The position numbers and the translations under genes are program-made. From Numida meleagris (Eukaryota > Chordata > Aves > Galliformes > Numididae): a stretch of 64,000 nucleotides of DNA. Of this stretch, positions 1 through 11,282 are shown one piece after another. Under the pieces are notes generated by a model. That model had not been told where the DNA came from. It searched no databases and worked only from the letters and a program-made list of their open reading frames with translations. Every line of letters starts with the position of its first letter. The stretch's first letter is position 1. The DNA lies in contig NC_034424.1 in the NCBI RefSeq assembly GCF_002078875.1, positions 6,122,793 through 6,186,792 of the forward strand. Reading direction: 5' to 3'.

Positions 1-339
1 GCACATTACAAAAAAGTGATGTGATTTATGTCTGTATTACACCACATCCTGGGATATTTCTTTAGTATGGTCCCTGGGCAAATGCAAGTACGTGCAACAC
101 ACACAACAGCATTTTGTTTGCGTGGGATGTCATTAAATCCTGGTGGGAGAAACACCCCACGGCCTCTCCCCGAGTCCTGAGCCCACTTCTCTCTTTTTCT
201 CCCCCAGGAACCCCAGGCTTCAGCCCCTCTCCCTGCACAACAGCGCTGGGAGATGAGCACCGAGCTCATCCCTCCCTGTCCTGCATCCCAAATCCAGCAC
301 CCCGAATGCAGCCCCCGCAGACACCCCAGAGCATGCCTC

Positions 340-740
340 TGCCCCATGCCTCTCCCAAGGTCCCTATGCTGTCCCCATTGTCCCCATACCATACTCTGTG
401 TCCTAGTGCCATATCCAGTCTCCCCATGCTGTCCCCAAGGTCACCATGCTGTAATCTGTGTCCCTGTGTCATCCCCAAGGTCCCCGTGCCATATCCAGTC
501 TCCCCATACCGTCCTCAAGGTCCTCGTGCTGCACCCCATGTCCCCATCCCCTGGGTCCCCATGCCATACCCAGTGTCCCTGTACCATACATCACATCCCC
601 ATGCTGTAGTGTCACCGTGCCATCCTCAGTGTCTCTGTCCCCGGTGCTCTCATGTCACCTCCAGTGTCCTGATTGCAGTCCTCAGTGTCCCCACCCCAAG
701 GTGTCCATGCCATATCCCGTGTCCCTGTGCCATACCCCAC
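340..740. repeat. Degenerate minisatellite, CCCCATGCCATA / CAGTGTCCC type
   Basis: Around 400 bases are made of imperfect copies of a unit of roughly 15-25 bases built from the words tccccatgc, catacccagtgtccc and ccaaggtcc. Copies differ in length and sequence, so this is an old, diverged array rather than a clean tandem repeat. C-rich on the plus strand, it leaves several overlapping open frames that are by-products of the repeat. Exact unit and copy number would need a tandem-repeat program. Confidence 0.75.
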
Positions 741-1599
741 ATCCCCAGCTCCCAAGAGCACACAGCTCAGCAGAGCTCACGGGCAGAGGACGCCGGTGAC
801 GTCCTTGGAGGTGCTCTCCATCCGGCAGCAGGACGCTGGCTCTTTGCCCGGAGCCATCTCCAACCTCTGTGAGCATCAGGGGCTCCCAGCTGCCTACCTC
901 CGTTGCACTCAACCCAAGAACACAGCTCCTCTTGTCCAAGAGCATCACCTCATGGGGTATGACTGCATTCCCTGCAGGGACGGCTGCTGCGGCGCCCTGG
1001 GACCTGTCCAACATCCCCCGAATGGAAAACTCCCATCGGCATCAATCAATCTGAGACTAAAAAGGGTTTTACAAAACCTCAGGGTTGAACATCTATAAAA
1101 CATAGCCCTTCTCAAAATTTACACGTTAAAGAAATCCAGCTTTCCACGCCCCATAAATCCCAGCGCCGCGTGTGGTTACAGAACACACCAGGCTCTGGGA
1201 ACCCTCCTGGTCCCACTCTTCTCGTTCGGATCTCGCTAGGAAAAGGCACACATTCACTTTTTAACACGGTACCAAATCACCTCCCTTCCCCTCATCCTTA
1301 AGAAAACCTTTTATCAATGTCCTCAGGTTAAAAATAAATACTAATCTTTTCGCTGAGGTTTCCAGCACAGCTTCTGCACTCTCCTACCTCCGGAGTTTGC
1401 GCTTCTCATTTCACGCGTGTCCGTCACGCCGGGAACCCAATAGCGAAAGCAAACGGAATTGTTGGAGCTCCGCAGCTCTCCTCTTTGGCACGTCCTATTA
1501 AATACTCATAGTTTAGTTTCCCTACGTTTATCCGCAGGAGAAAACTATTAAAGGTGAGGATCTAATTGTGCTGCCATTTGCTGTGGCCCCAAAGGGTCC

Positions 1600-1672
1600 A
1601 CTTGGTGGGAAGAGCATCTTCCATGGCCGCTGGCTCCAAGCCATGTGCTTGGTGGGAAGAGCATCTTCCACA
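1600..1672 (+). repeat. Duplicated word just upstream of a CR1-like end
   Basis: The phrase cttggtgggaagagcatctt occurs twice, about 50 bases apart, at about 1600 and 1650, followed each time by cca. This is a local direct duplication of about 23 bases. It lies directly 5' of the CR1-like 3' end and could be part of a diverged CR1 body, which I cannot confirm. Confidence 0.5.
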
Positions 1673-1710
1673 GCACCCATGTGGCACCGAGGGCTGTGTC
1701 CATGGGTGCT

Positions 1711-1767
1711 GGGTTGGGGATGGGGATCTGAGTGCTCTTTCCCAACCTCAATGGTTCTGTGATTCTT
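1711..1767 (+). mobile_element. CR1-like LINE 3' end fragment
   Basis: The stretch gggttggggatgggg...cccaacctcaatggttctgtgattct matches the expected shape of the avian CR1 3' terminus: a ggttgga-like start, a cccaacctcaatg core, then the short terminal octamer repeat related to attctgtg/attctatg. CR1 copies are usually 5' truncated, and no reverse transcriptase or ORF1 coding is seen. Orientation is plus, opposite to MED27. The 5' limit is uncertain. Confidence 0.6.
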
Positions 1768-3414
1768 AGCAGCACGTTCTCAATGCACTGACCCTGACCA
1801 TCTGCACTCCCATGCCGTATTGCAGCTTTTTCCTCTTCCTTCACCAGAGAAAACCAATAGTCAGCAATTAGTGCCACTGTTGAGCTTTACAGACACACAG
1901 AAATGTTAAACTATACAACAAAAGTCCCCGTGTGCTGCACAGGAATCCCCCCCCGATCTCCCAGCGGAGCCTGCCCTCCCCACGTTAACAAGAAGGAAAC
2001 CCGGCGCCGTCCTCTGTTCTGATCCCTTGATACTAAAAGGGAAGAAATAACAAGTCCACCACATGTACACATCTTGACAGGAACTAATTCGCTGATATGA
2101 GAACCAGACTCCGAGCTCCTCAAAGCAAGATGGAAAACAACTCCGACTGCTCGAAGGCAGCTGTGTTGCTGCCGACCCCAATCTGTACAAGGCTGCTTCT
2201 GACCCCGTACCACTGCTGGGTGCAGGGAACCCAGCAGAGCAGCCACTTTCCCATGTGCTTGCAGAAAATCTCCTCTGAAGGACACCAGGTGAGCAGCAAG
2301 AGCTAAAGCCCTGCCTCGCCGTAGCGCATTAGCAATAAACCGGGGGAATTTGAGGCTTTCGCGCCGCCTGCTCGGCTCAACCCCAAGCAAGGAACCAGAT
2401 CCTATGCTAAGCCTGGGGGGGGGGGAAAGCCCAGGAAACGGATTAAGGTGCTAAACTCACTGCTAAAACCTGCACTGAAGGCAGCTCGAGGCTCATCTGT
2501 CACCTTGTTGCATGTATTTGAAGTAAATCTACAGCACACCTCTGTAATAAGGTCACACAGGCAGAGGGCAACAGGAACGTGTAAGGTTTATGCTCAGCAG
2601 CTGGTGAACCTCACAGCTCTTGTCTCGCTGAGAGCACACGGGGCCACCTCGTAGCAAGGGGGGGCAAGGAGAGAGGGGTTCCCTGCTGAGCCCCGGGGCA
2701 GAACCCGGGGTCCTGGCACTGCTGGGTGAGGCCTGGGCAGGCAGCGCCGGCTCCTTGGGGCTTTGCTCATCTCTGCAGCTCACAAAGCTGGGTGCAGCAC
2801 AAGTGGCAGCCTCAAGGTGAGGGCCCTCCACAAGCACCGCTCCCATCGATTCCCCGCGGGTGCTCTGAGGACTCCGCGCTGCCTGAAAGACCAGCGCCTA
2901 AGATGTGAATGCAGAATCATTACCCGATGCAGAGCTCGAAGGCTTGGAGATAAATATCCTGCTATTTAAGCTGCACTTTTACCTTGAAAAGCAATTTGCA
3001 AGCCCGCAGAGCAGCGCTGACAAGCCTCACGGAGCCGCGTGCAGCGAGGCTGCGGTACCATGCTCACACCCTGGGACTCAGGGCACATCAATCTCCCCTC
3101 CCTTCATCATCACCAGAGCTTAAGACAGGTTCAAGGAATGTGGAGACACCAAAAGAACAGGCAAAGCACCGCCAGCAAGTCCTTCCCCGAGAGTTTGGAT
3201 CTGGCTCTGAATTATGGGGAATCACTGAATCATGACGGATGGAGAAGCCCTCTCAGATGCCCAGGTCCCACCCCGCCGTGCCCACTCACGCGTCCCTCAG
3301 TGCCACATCTTTTCTCCAAAACCTGTGCTCTGTGCTCCCCGTTTTTCTCTTTTTGCGTTTTCATGTGGATTGCTATTGGTGGTGCGCAGCCCCCAATTAA
3401 CCTGGGCACTAATT

Positions 3415-3436
3415 TAAAAAAAAAAAAAAAAAAAAA
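3415..3436. repeat. Poly(A) homopolymer
   Basis: A run of about 22 A residues follows aattt and ends before ggacttg. There is no AATAAA within 30 bases upstream and no recognisable retroelement body, so it is listed as a simple repeat rather than as the tail of an inserted sequence. Confidence 0.8.
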
Positions 3437-6289
3437 GGACTTGTTTCCAAGGAGACGTTACAAACTTCATAAGAAGGTAACAAATATACAAGAGAGGGAA
3501 GAGAACTAAAAGGCTTTGGTTTGAAAATTAAAGTTGTTTGCCACGGCTTGATGGCTTAATCAGTCGATCAATATTGTTCACAGGGCAGGCAGGGAGGGAG
3601 CCACGAGCTGTGATGAAAAATGCATGAGGGGACAAGGGAGACCTGGGAGCAGAAAATTAAAAAGTCAGCCTGTTACATTTGTCCAATATTGGCAGAGAAA
3701 TTAAAGTGGTTCGGGGAGGGGTGCTGGGAGGGAAGAGGGGAGCTGCAATACGCACCGCATTTCTGCCGAGGGTTCCCTTCCTGGGAGAAACTTTCACATT
3801 AATTAAGTTGCTTTCTTAGAGAAAAGATGGATTTTGTAACCTTTAGCACTCGTGAGCTCCACGAGAGCAGGAGGAGGGGTTTGCACATGGGAAAATAAAA
3901 AGGGATTTCTGCCCATCAGGGGTGTGATGGGAGAGCACAAGCAGCGACTGGGGAGCGATGCTGCGCTAACACGGCACAGCCAGGCCTTCCTCTACAGCTG
4001 GGTGAGATTTGTGCACCTTTGTGTTATAAAATGCAGCTCTGTAACATCTGTATCCCAAACAACAAAGCAGCAGCGTAGTTTCTGCACGCAGACTTTTCCT
4101 TCTCCTTGTTGGTGACTGTGCAGCGAGGGCTGCCTGGCAGACACAGGCACCAGGACAAGTGCAGGGCCAGGAGATGCTCCAGCAGCTCGAGCCAGCTGCC
4201 CCCAGGACCGTGCTCCTTGCTGCTGGCCTTGAGGATCTGAGCGGTTCCAAAAGCTGCAGCAGACTCCGATGACACACGACACGTCAGGCTGCTCATCCTG
4301 CAGTGACACTGCTCTGTGCCATCCGCCTCTTGTAACTAAGGGCGGGGAAGAAGCGTGCCCAGCACCCAGGCTCCAGAGTTGGGGGAAGATGGGCCAAGGG
4401 CTGTACCACGAGAAGGGCTTTCCATTAGAACCATCCCCGGCTCCCAGCCCTTGCCTTCCCAAGTCGGAGCAGTGTGCCCCTGCCTGGCTCACAAACTCAC
4501 AGCTCAGCAATCACCCGGTGCTTGGCACCGAGCGGCCCAAACTCCAGGACAAGAAGCAGAAGCAAGCACATTCTGCATCCAACCTGCTGGAATTGATCAG
4601 CTTTAGAAGAATTTCGACCGTTACGTTCCACTCTCTGAAGTGGAAATATTCCAAGCTGCTACACTTGAGAAGACTGCAGGGATTGGAAGCAGTGCCCCCC
4701 CAGCGCCTCTGGGAGCAGCCCCCTCCCCACTGCAGTTTCTTAGGGAAGAAATGCACCGTGCCGTTCGTGGTACACTTCCCAGCACAATTATTTCTGCACT
4801 CGGGTAACTACAGTGGATTTTATGACTCTCCATTAGGCTTGCCAATTACAGGTTTAAGTTTTCAGGCTCAATTAACACGCGAACTGGCTGATGTTGTTTT
4901 CTGCAACTAATTACCTCCAAGTGCCAATACACGATTCCACACACAATACTTTGGTGAACTTTGGGATTTGCTTTCTACGCCATTATTTAAGTACAAACAA
5001 AACGGAGCAGACAGCAGTGCCTGACGCAGACTGGATACCATATTATGACCTTTTTATTATTACAAAAAAAATGCTTACTCCATCGGAAACCCAGGCCTTC
5101 CAATTAGTGCAGTAATGGGGCGGAGAGCAGGGCTGCTTATTTACCAGGCTCTCTCATCGGAGATGCACACACTGCTCTGTCTTGGGTGATCTTTGTATCG
5201 GGGAGGCTGCGTGGGTCAAAGAAGAGCAGCAGTTTTTATCAGGTAGTTCAGCTGCAGTGGGATGTGACACGGCATTACCTCCCTCCTATGGCAACGCTTC
5301 TGTTTGGTGATGGGGGGGGAAAGGAGTCAAAAAGAAAGAATCAAATGCCACCAACCTCCTCAAGCAAATACGTATTCATTCTTCATACACAATGCCGTGC
5401 CTCCATAGGAAGTCCTACACACCGCATTTTCTTTCAGCCACCTCTCTCCTTGCTAAGAGCCAGTCTTGCTTGCGTTGTGTACCTAGAAAGCTGAAATCCC
5501 CACATCCCACACTGTCCTCGCAACAAGCTGCTGTCTTTGGAAGCTCAGTCTTTAATACCAACACAAACACAGCTAACCCAGCACAACACAAGCACAGAGT
5601 AATCCACAACCATCTTCATGCTTCTGTTCCCATCGCCGCTAACCGCGCTGTTTCACAGCTGCTGTTGGTTCAAGCTGAACTGAACGAGTGCTGTAAGATC
5701 TCTGAGCAGCAGATCTCAGGTGTCTCCCCTCCTGCCTGCTGTCCCCCTCTCCCCCTTTTATAGAATGTCGGTAACTTCACCCAACATTCCCTGCTGAAAA
5801 CCAGAGCAAACCTTGCCACCACCAAAGCCTCTGACCTTGACATCACCGCAAGCTCTTCGTGCAAGCAGAAGGGAGCTCAGAAGCTGCGCTGAAGGGCTGA
5901 ACCATCTCCCTGCTTTCAGTTCTAGAACAGGACAAATGAATTATACACGCACGGTCACTGCTCAGACACGTTTTCTAACCACTTAATACACGCAAATTTT
6001 GTTAACGTTTTTCACGACAGTTTTAGTAAAGGGAAACATCTGTTCCCCCCCCGCTTCAGAAAGTGCATTGCGTCTTCCAAGCTGCAGCGTGCCTTTGAAA
6101 TTCCATGTTTCACCAACACCATAATCTCTTCCAGAAAAAGACCAGCACAGATAAGCAGCCTCGCAACAACAAAACTCCATCGTGTCAGCATACATGCTGA
6201 AATGTTTCTGTTTCTTCTAAAGGAAACAGCAGCTATGAAAAATTCACACCAATCCCAAGGATTTTGCTGATTAAATAACGAAAGAAATA

Positions 6290-6647
6290 CCACGAATTCT
6301 GAAATACAAAATTTATTTCAAGCTTATAAAAAAAGTCTTTAACGTTGCAAATTCTGTCGCAAAACACAAAGCATCCAGGGACCCTTTCATTAACATCCAG
6401 GATGAAGATGATTACCATCAGACCTCGTCAGATGGATCATTCCAGCTGAAAAGCACCAAGCTCCAAGAGCTCCTCACCACCTCCTCCGAAACCCATCAGT
6501 CTCACACGTGCCTTGCAGAGTGAGGACTTTAAAACAGCAAACTGTATTAGTGCAACCTCACTACTTAGCACAGCATGGATGGGTCAGCAGCTCTCCTCCC
6601 GGCCCGACACCGCTCACTCCGCACACGTCACCTGCAGGGCTGCGCTG
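6290..6647 (-). other. MED27: MED27 3'UTR (predicted)
   Basis: The region runs from the base after the stop codon to the predicted cleavage zone downstream of the AATAAA at 6312-6317. It is about 350 bases long, within the normal range for a compact avian 3'UTR. No coding signal was seen. The end point is inferred from the poly(A) signal only. Confidence 0.65.
6312..6317 (-). promoter_or_regulatory. MED27: MED27 poly(A) signal AATAAA
   Basis: On the minus strand this is a canonical AATAAA, about 330 bases past the MED27 stop codon. The next 20 bases on that strand contain a plausible CA cleavage position (ttgtatttca), followed by a GT- and T-rich stretch (gtggtatttctttcg) as expected for the downstream element. 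Cleavage is therefore predicted at about 6282-6302. I saw no other AATAAA between here and the stop codon. Alternative, more distal sites cannot be excluded without transcript data. Confidence 0.75.
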
Positions 6648-6782
6648 CTACTGCCTGCAAGTGTCATGGAAAGCTTCGAGTGTCCGGAAATCCCTCCAGG
6701 TGGGCGGCAGGCCATCCTGCAGAAACTTTCCGCAGCGCTGGCACGGAGCCTGGAACAGCTTTATGTAACTTCTTAACCAGGT
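6648..6782 (-). CDS. MED27: MED27 last coding exon (C-terminal 44 residues and stop)
   Basis: This exon encodes the C-terminus of Mediator subunit 27, a metazoan RNA polymerase II coactivator subunit that sits at the junction of the Mediator tail with the head in the nucleus. The acceptor is a clean pyrimidine tract ending CTCTTAG, and the exon starts in phase 0 with ACC TGG. It translates as TWLRSYIKLFQAPCQRCGKF, then LQDGLPPTWRDFRTLEAF, then HDTCRQ and TAG at 6648-6650. That agrees with the mammalian C-terminus as I remember it. A CxxC pair (exon residues 14 and 17) and an HxxC pair (39 and 42) could form a zinc site; that reading is inference. Nothing is truncated. The plus-strand open frames across this interval are antisense shadows. 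Confidence 0.97.
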   Translation of the reverse strand, partial: TWLRSYIKLFQAPCQRCGKFLQDGLPPTWRDFRTLEAFHDTCRQ

Positions 6783-9307
6783 CTAAGAGAAAAAGGGAGA
6801 GGCGTTAAGAAATGTGGATCTGGACATTCCCTTATGTCATCATTCTTGTCGAGCCGTGATCCCAAGGACAGGGAGTGTACTCTGGCGAGGCCCCAGTGAG
6901 GTACACAGTGATAAACAGAATGTGCAGAAGATTGCAAGGTCACGATATAGCTGAATTCTCACTTTATTGATAATATTTTGCATTTTCAGTCACTTAAGCA
7001 AATTTCTTAACGGCACTCTGAGCAGGAGGTTTTTGCAGCTAGAGAATCCCTGCAGAAGGCAAATGTTCTAATGCTCCTCCTATTTTTCCTGCAGTGCAAT
7101 TGCTCCTGATGGGTACCTTCTTCAGCTGGACAATGGTTTGTCTCTTCCTATGACCATCCCTCTCAGCCCCACTGCCAACACATTGCAGCAGTCTGAACTC
7201 TCAGTAGCTGAAGAGATAAGCTCTTTCACAGCAAAATGACTTCCTCCCTAATGTGATTTTAGGATCAATACTCACTGGTCATAAAAATACTGTAAGATTT
7301 TAAATCTGATTACAATGATTTATATCTATAATCAGAGATATATTCATAAATAAAAAGGAGAGTGCTGAACTACAAACAGCAAGAACAGGTGTTCTAGGTA
7401 CAGCTGCTGCCTCAAGAGCTTCTTCCCATCATCATATGTAGCAACAAGCATTGCACCAAGCATCCAAACCCAAGGAGATACACAACGGAAAAACACCCAG
7501 AGCAGCAGATTTCTGCCGTGAGGGACATGCATGAATCTTGTCATTTAAAGTCCTCCTGAATTACATCAATAGGAGAAAATTGTTCTCTGAAGAAGAGGTC
7601 AGAGGAGTTTATTGAAACAAATCCTTCCATCTTCATCAGAGCTTCTCTCCAGCAACCAAACCTTTGGCTGTCAATAGCTGTCCTCCAAAGAACTGCCTCT
7701 TCCATGGGTTTAGCACTAAGTGCAGGGACAGGGGCAACAGAACACTACAAGTAAATTGCTGTTATTTACTTCAGCTCGGATGGACTCTGCTTGCACAACA
7801 GAGAAATCGAATTTTCTGAACCATAAACACAAAAACAGCAAATAAGTTAAATTGTGCACTTGAGGCATCTGTGGAAAGGGAAAAAAAAAAAAAAAAAGTT
7901 CTTCGCTGCCATCAGAAAACTGGGGCTTTGGCACACGCTGTCATGCGGATTGCACAGCTGACATGTGAAAGGACGAATGGATTGACACTTCTGTTGTACA
8001 TCTGTTTTTGCTTCGTTAACGTTTTTAGCAGTGTTTTGCCAAATCAATAAGGCAGGCCCACGGCTCACACAGACATGCCACCCGTGTCTATTGAACATCC
8101 ATTTTCAGACATGTGTTGAGACATGGGTTTGACCAGGAAGAGCTGCTTTCGCCTTCTGAAAGCCGTGCTCACATGCACTCTAAGGGAAACGTCCTCCGCG
8201 CATCTCTCATCTCAGCGGCCTTTTTATTAAATAAACAAAGAAACAAGCACAGCAGGTAAGCGAGTCTGACCTGAAATTACGTATTGGAAAAGAGAGACAT
8301 AAAAGAAGCAATACTATCTTACACACCCACAGATTGCCTGTGGCAAAATTAGATGGTGGATTCTAACAAGTCTCAATTACATTGCTCCAAGTGAAGGGGT
8401 AATGCAATAGAGGAACTAAAAAGTCTGAAGAACAGAGAAAATCTCTCCCCAAAATCTCCTCTGGGAGACTGCAGCGAGGAGAAGAGCAGCCGTGTCCACT
8501 GCCAAAATTCATCTTTGTAGAAGGAATTCTCAATGATAAACCCTTGTGACTACCAGGACTGCTTGCATACAAGTGTATTTCACAAAGAACATTCAAAATA
8601 CAAGCAGAATTAAAGGTGATAAATCTACACATGAAGTTAGAGCAGTACTTTATTATTTTTATTCAATAACAGTGGAATACCTCAGCAAGCATTTCTTCTG
8701 CCCTGAAAGCCACCTGCTGCTGCACCAAGCACGTACCATCAAGAACCAGGTTTGGGCCACAAGGAGGTGCACTACCATGGAGTCTTCCTGATGACATATT
8801 CTTGCCTCTACACCTCTTCACTCACATCAGTAACCCTCATCCCCTGCCGTGCTGGGCACACAGACAAGCAAGCTGGAATACGCTCACTGTGAGTTTCCAC
8901 TCACGGGGAATTTTCTTTGGAGCTGACTTCATGTCCAGATCCCGACTCCTTGCACAGTGAACACAGTGTGAAAGGGGTGGACTGTAAAGGAGCATGGGGC
9001 AGCTTTTCCTGCTGTCTTTAGAGGTGACCCAGACTAGCTTTGCAAACTGGTATCACCAAGCAAATGCTGTGGCTTCTGATAGAGTGCCTGTGCACAGTGC
9101 AACCTTTGAACACCAGCTATCCCATGGTACTGAGAAAGATTTTTCATCCTCACCCAGGTGTGAGATATAAAGAATTACGGTCGATCTCTGCTGTCTAGCT
9201 TGGTTAAACAGGTGAAGTTATGACTGCATCACAACTGTCTCGTGCCATTTGCTGTCAGCGTGCTGAAATCTGTCTGGAGGTGGTTAGTTATCCTCAAATC
9301 CACTTAC
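6783..9307 (-). other. MED27: MED27 last intron (2.5 kb)
   Basis: Its donor is GTAAGTGG next to 9308 and its acceptor CTCTTAG next to 6782, phase 0. The intron carries an A18-19 run near 7880-7897 and otherwise single-copy sequence. I see no other exon, RNA gene or mobile element in it. Confidence 0.9.
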
Positions 9308-9385
9308 CATGAAAGATCTGACTACCACGTCGGGCATCTGAGGCAGCTGGTAGTGCAGCAGGGCAGTGGTCGCATGATCCGTCAC
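9308..9385 (-). CDS. MED27: MED27 coding exon, 26 residues
   Basis: The 78-base exon lies between acceptor GGTACAG and donor GTAAGTGG and is phase 0 at both ends. It translates as VTDHATTALLHYQLPQMPDV followed by VVRSFM, the strongly conserved segment just before the C-terminal exon of Mediator subunit 27 (about residues 242-267 in a 311-residue protein). Because both ends are phase 0, skipping would remove exactly 26 residues without a frameshift. The 127-codon plus-strand open frame at 9242-9625 covers this exon antisense and is not considered a gene. Confidence 0.97.
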
Positions 9386-10165
9386 CTGTACCAGACAGAA
9401 GAACACACCCTCATTCATTCGGCATCTCAGACAAAGCAGTGTTACTTTGAAGAAAAAGAAAATAAATTCCACAGGGAAGTAGCAAACCAAGGGTTACACG
9501 ACTGCCAAGACGCTCTCAAAGAAATTTTGGGTAGCTTTTCCCAGCTGCCTTCCATTCCCACTGTCAAAGTCATACAACAGTCAGCCATAGCAACCAAGAT
9601 GACTAACTTCCTGGGCACACCGTGAGATCAACACACCTTTGGAAATTCAAACACATGGCAGAAGCTAATCAAGTCAGTAAACTGGTGGCCAATGTGAGCA
9701 AAGCGATGCAGGAAGGCGGCCAGCTCTATGCTACATGGAACAACACCAAAATAAGGACTCAGCTCTGCAAGGTATCTGAAGGACAGAAGGGACCAAAGAG
9801 ATCATCTCTACCACTGTTAAAAGGAGAGAAATTTCTAAAAAATAAAAATAAAAAATAAGTACCATATTAAAATAAAAGCCTCCATATCAAGTAATTCATC
9901 TAGCTTCCAATGCCTACAGCATAAGAGCAGAACCTGTGCTTCTGTGATTGAAATCCCACACATTCTGTGAAATGATAAACAGGCAAAGTTACTGAACAAG
10001 TCATGTCAGAGGAAAACACTTTGATTTTCTCTTTAGATGCTCCCATTTTTCACTCTGGTCATTTTTAAATAGAGAATCTATTCCTTTAACATATGTTGAA
10101 CTCTTCAAGAAAAAAAAAGACAGTAACGTGGCTAAATTAGAGATTCCTGGCAGAGGTCAAGAGTT

Positions 10166-10265
10166 AAAAAAAAAATAAGGGGGGGGGGCGAAGGAAAAGA
10201 AGGAAGGAAGGAAAAGTAGGGAAAAAAAAAGGGGAAAAAAGGGAGAAAAAAGGAAAAAAAGAAAA
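10166..10265 (+). repeat. Polypurine tract with G10 and GGAA repeats
   Basis: About 100 bases are almost entirely A and G on the plus strand, interrupted only by T at 10176, C at 10189 and T at 10217. It includes a run of ten G (10179-10188), three tandem ggaa units and alternating A-runs with ggg or gggg. On the MED27 transcript strand it is polypyrimidine. Such tracts arise from A-rich tails or microsatellite expansion; I see no retroelement body next to it. Confidence 0.85.
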
Positions 10266-11222
10266 CCAAAGCTTTGATTTTGGTCTGTTTTATTGGGGAG
10301 AAAAAAAATTAAAAAATGCCCTGACTTGTGACCGCATTTTAGTGGAAGAATGAGGATACTGTTCTGCATTTTTTTTTTTTTTTAATGTGAATACTTTAAA
10401 CATTTAAATTCTATAGATCTATTTCAGGTTGCTTACGTTGAGCAAATAGGAATCGAGCTCTCATTTCCTCCGAAAACAGGAATCAATTAATATGATTATG
10501 GTTTCTAACTACTTGCATTAGTAAAAGGTTCCTGATAGAAAGCTTTTTAATCTACCAGACAGAGCCATAACAAGATCCTACATCTGGGAATTAGAGCGAG
10601 ATAGAATAGAAACAACACATAAAGCTGTCGTAGCAAAAATAACTGAAATAACAGCAGAACGAAGCGATGGTTCAATAGGTTTGTGGTTGTCACTGCTGCT
10701 GCTGAGTGATTCAGGAGAGGGGCAGCTCCCCAGCAGTGCCCAGCCTGCAGCTGGAGCTTTAGGGCTTCCCAAAATCCTGCAGCAGCCAACAGCTCGGTTA
10801 CAGGCTTCGGGCAGAACTCATCGGCCCAAGTCTTTGGGCTGTGCTATTAAAGACTTCAGACAACAAAGGCAGTAGCACTTCTGCACCCTATCACCTGTAA
10901 ATCTATTTATGCTCCTCATCAGTAATTATCAAGAAGATGAAGCGTTCTTCTCAGGCGCTGCCTATAGATTTCCCAGGGCCTGGCTGGAAAGTGCGGTAAA
11001 TTACGAGTGAGAAAGCGTGAATCGAAACTACAAGCGCTCTTCCCAACTACCTCTATTTGTTCCTAATTGGCATTTAGTCTAATTCAGCAAAGCAAACTGT
11101 GCCGAAGCGCTCTGAATTTCACTGCAGGCAGAGGGGGGCTCCTGCACGAGGCTGCTCAGGAATCTGCAGAAGATGCACTCCTGAAAGCACCATGCACAGA
11201 GAGGCTCTCCTTCACGCCCTGC

Positions 11223-11282
11223 AACCTTCCTCTGCAGAACACGATGCACACCAACCTTCCTCTGCAGAACATGATGCACGCC
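11223..11282 (+). repeat. 30-base tandem duplication, two copies
   Basis: The unit that begins aaccttcctctgcagaacac occupies 11223-11252 and is repeated at 11253-11282 with two substitutions (acg to atg, cacacc to cacgcc). The near identity suggests a fairly recent slippage or unequal-exchange event. It lies within a MED27 intron and carries no function that I can recognise. Confidence 0.9.

Larger units (their letters stand above)
1..6289. other. Intergenic spacer downstream of MED27
   Basis: No exon, RNA gene or intact mobile element was recognised on either strand. The stretch holds a degenerate minisatellite (about 340-740), a CR1-like 3' end (about 1711-1767), a run of ten G at 2417-2426, an A-rich homopolymer (about 3415-3436) and one single-copy AT-rich block near 4795-4970. 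Open frames here, up to about 250 codons, follow repeat sequence or GC-rich stretches and lack protein-like composition or splice context. In mammals the gene beyond MED27 on this side is RAPGEF1; no RAPGEF1 exon was seen, so the next gene presumably starts outside the window. This neighbour is inference from known synteny. Confidence 0.6.

Noticed and set aside
114..872. 252-codon plus-strand open frame, proline-, serine- and histidine-rich
   Set aside because: It follows the minisatellite at 340-740; composition is that of the repeat unit, and overlapping frames are open too.
4269..4910. 213-codon plus-strand open frame, the longest outside the minisatellite
   Set aside because: No recognisable domain, no splice context or Kozak support, and composition like translated noncoding DNA.
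6508..6808. Overlapping plus-strand open frames of 77-87 codons
   Set aside because: They lie antisense over the MED27 last exon and its acceptor; the minus-strand frame explains the coding signal.
9242..9625. 127-codon plus-strand open frame
   Set aside because: Its middle is the antisense of the MED27 exon at 9308-9385, and the flanks are intronic.
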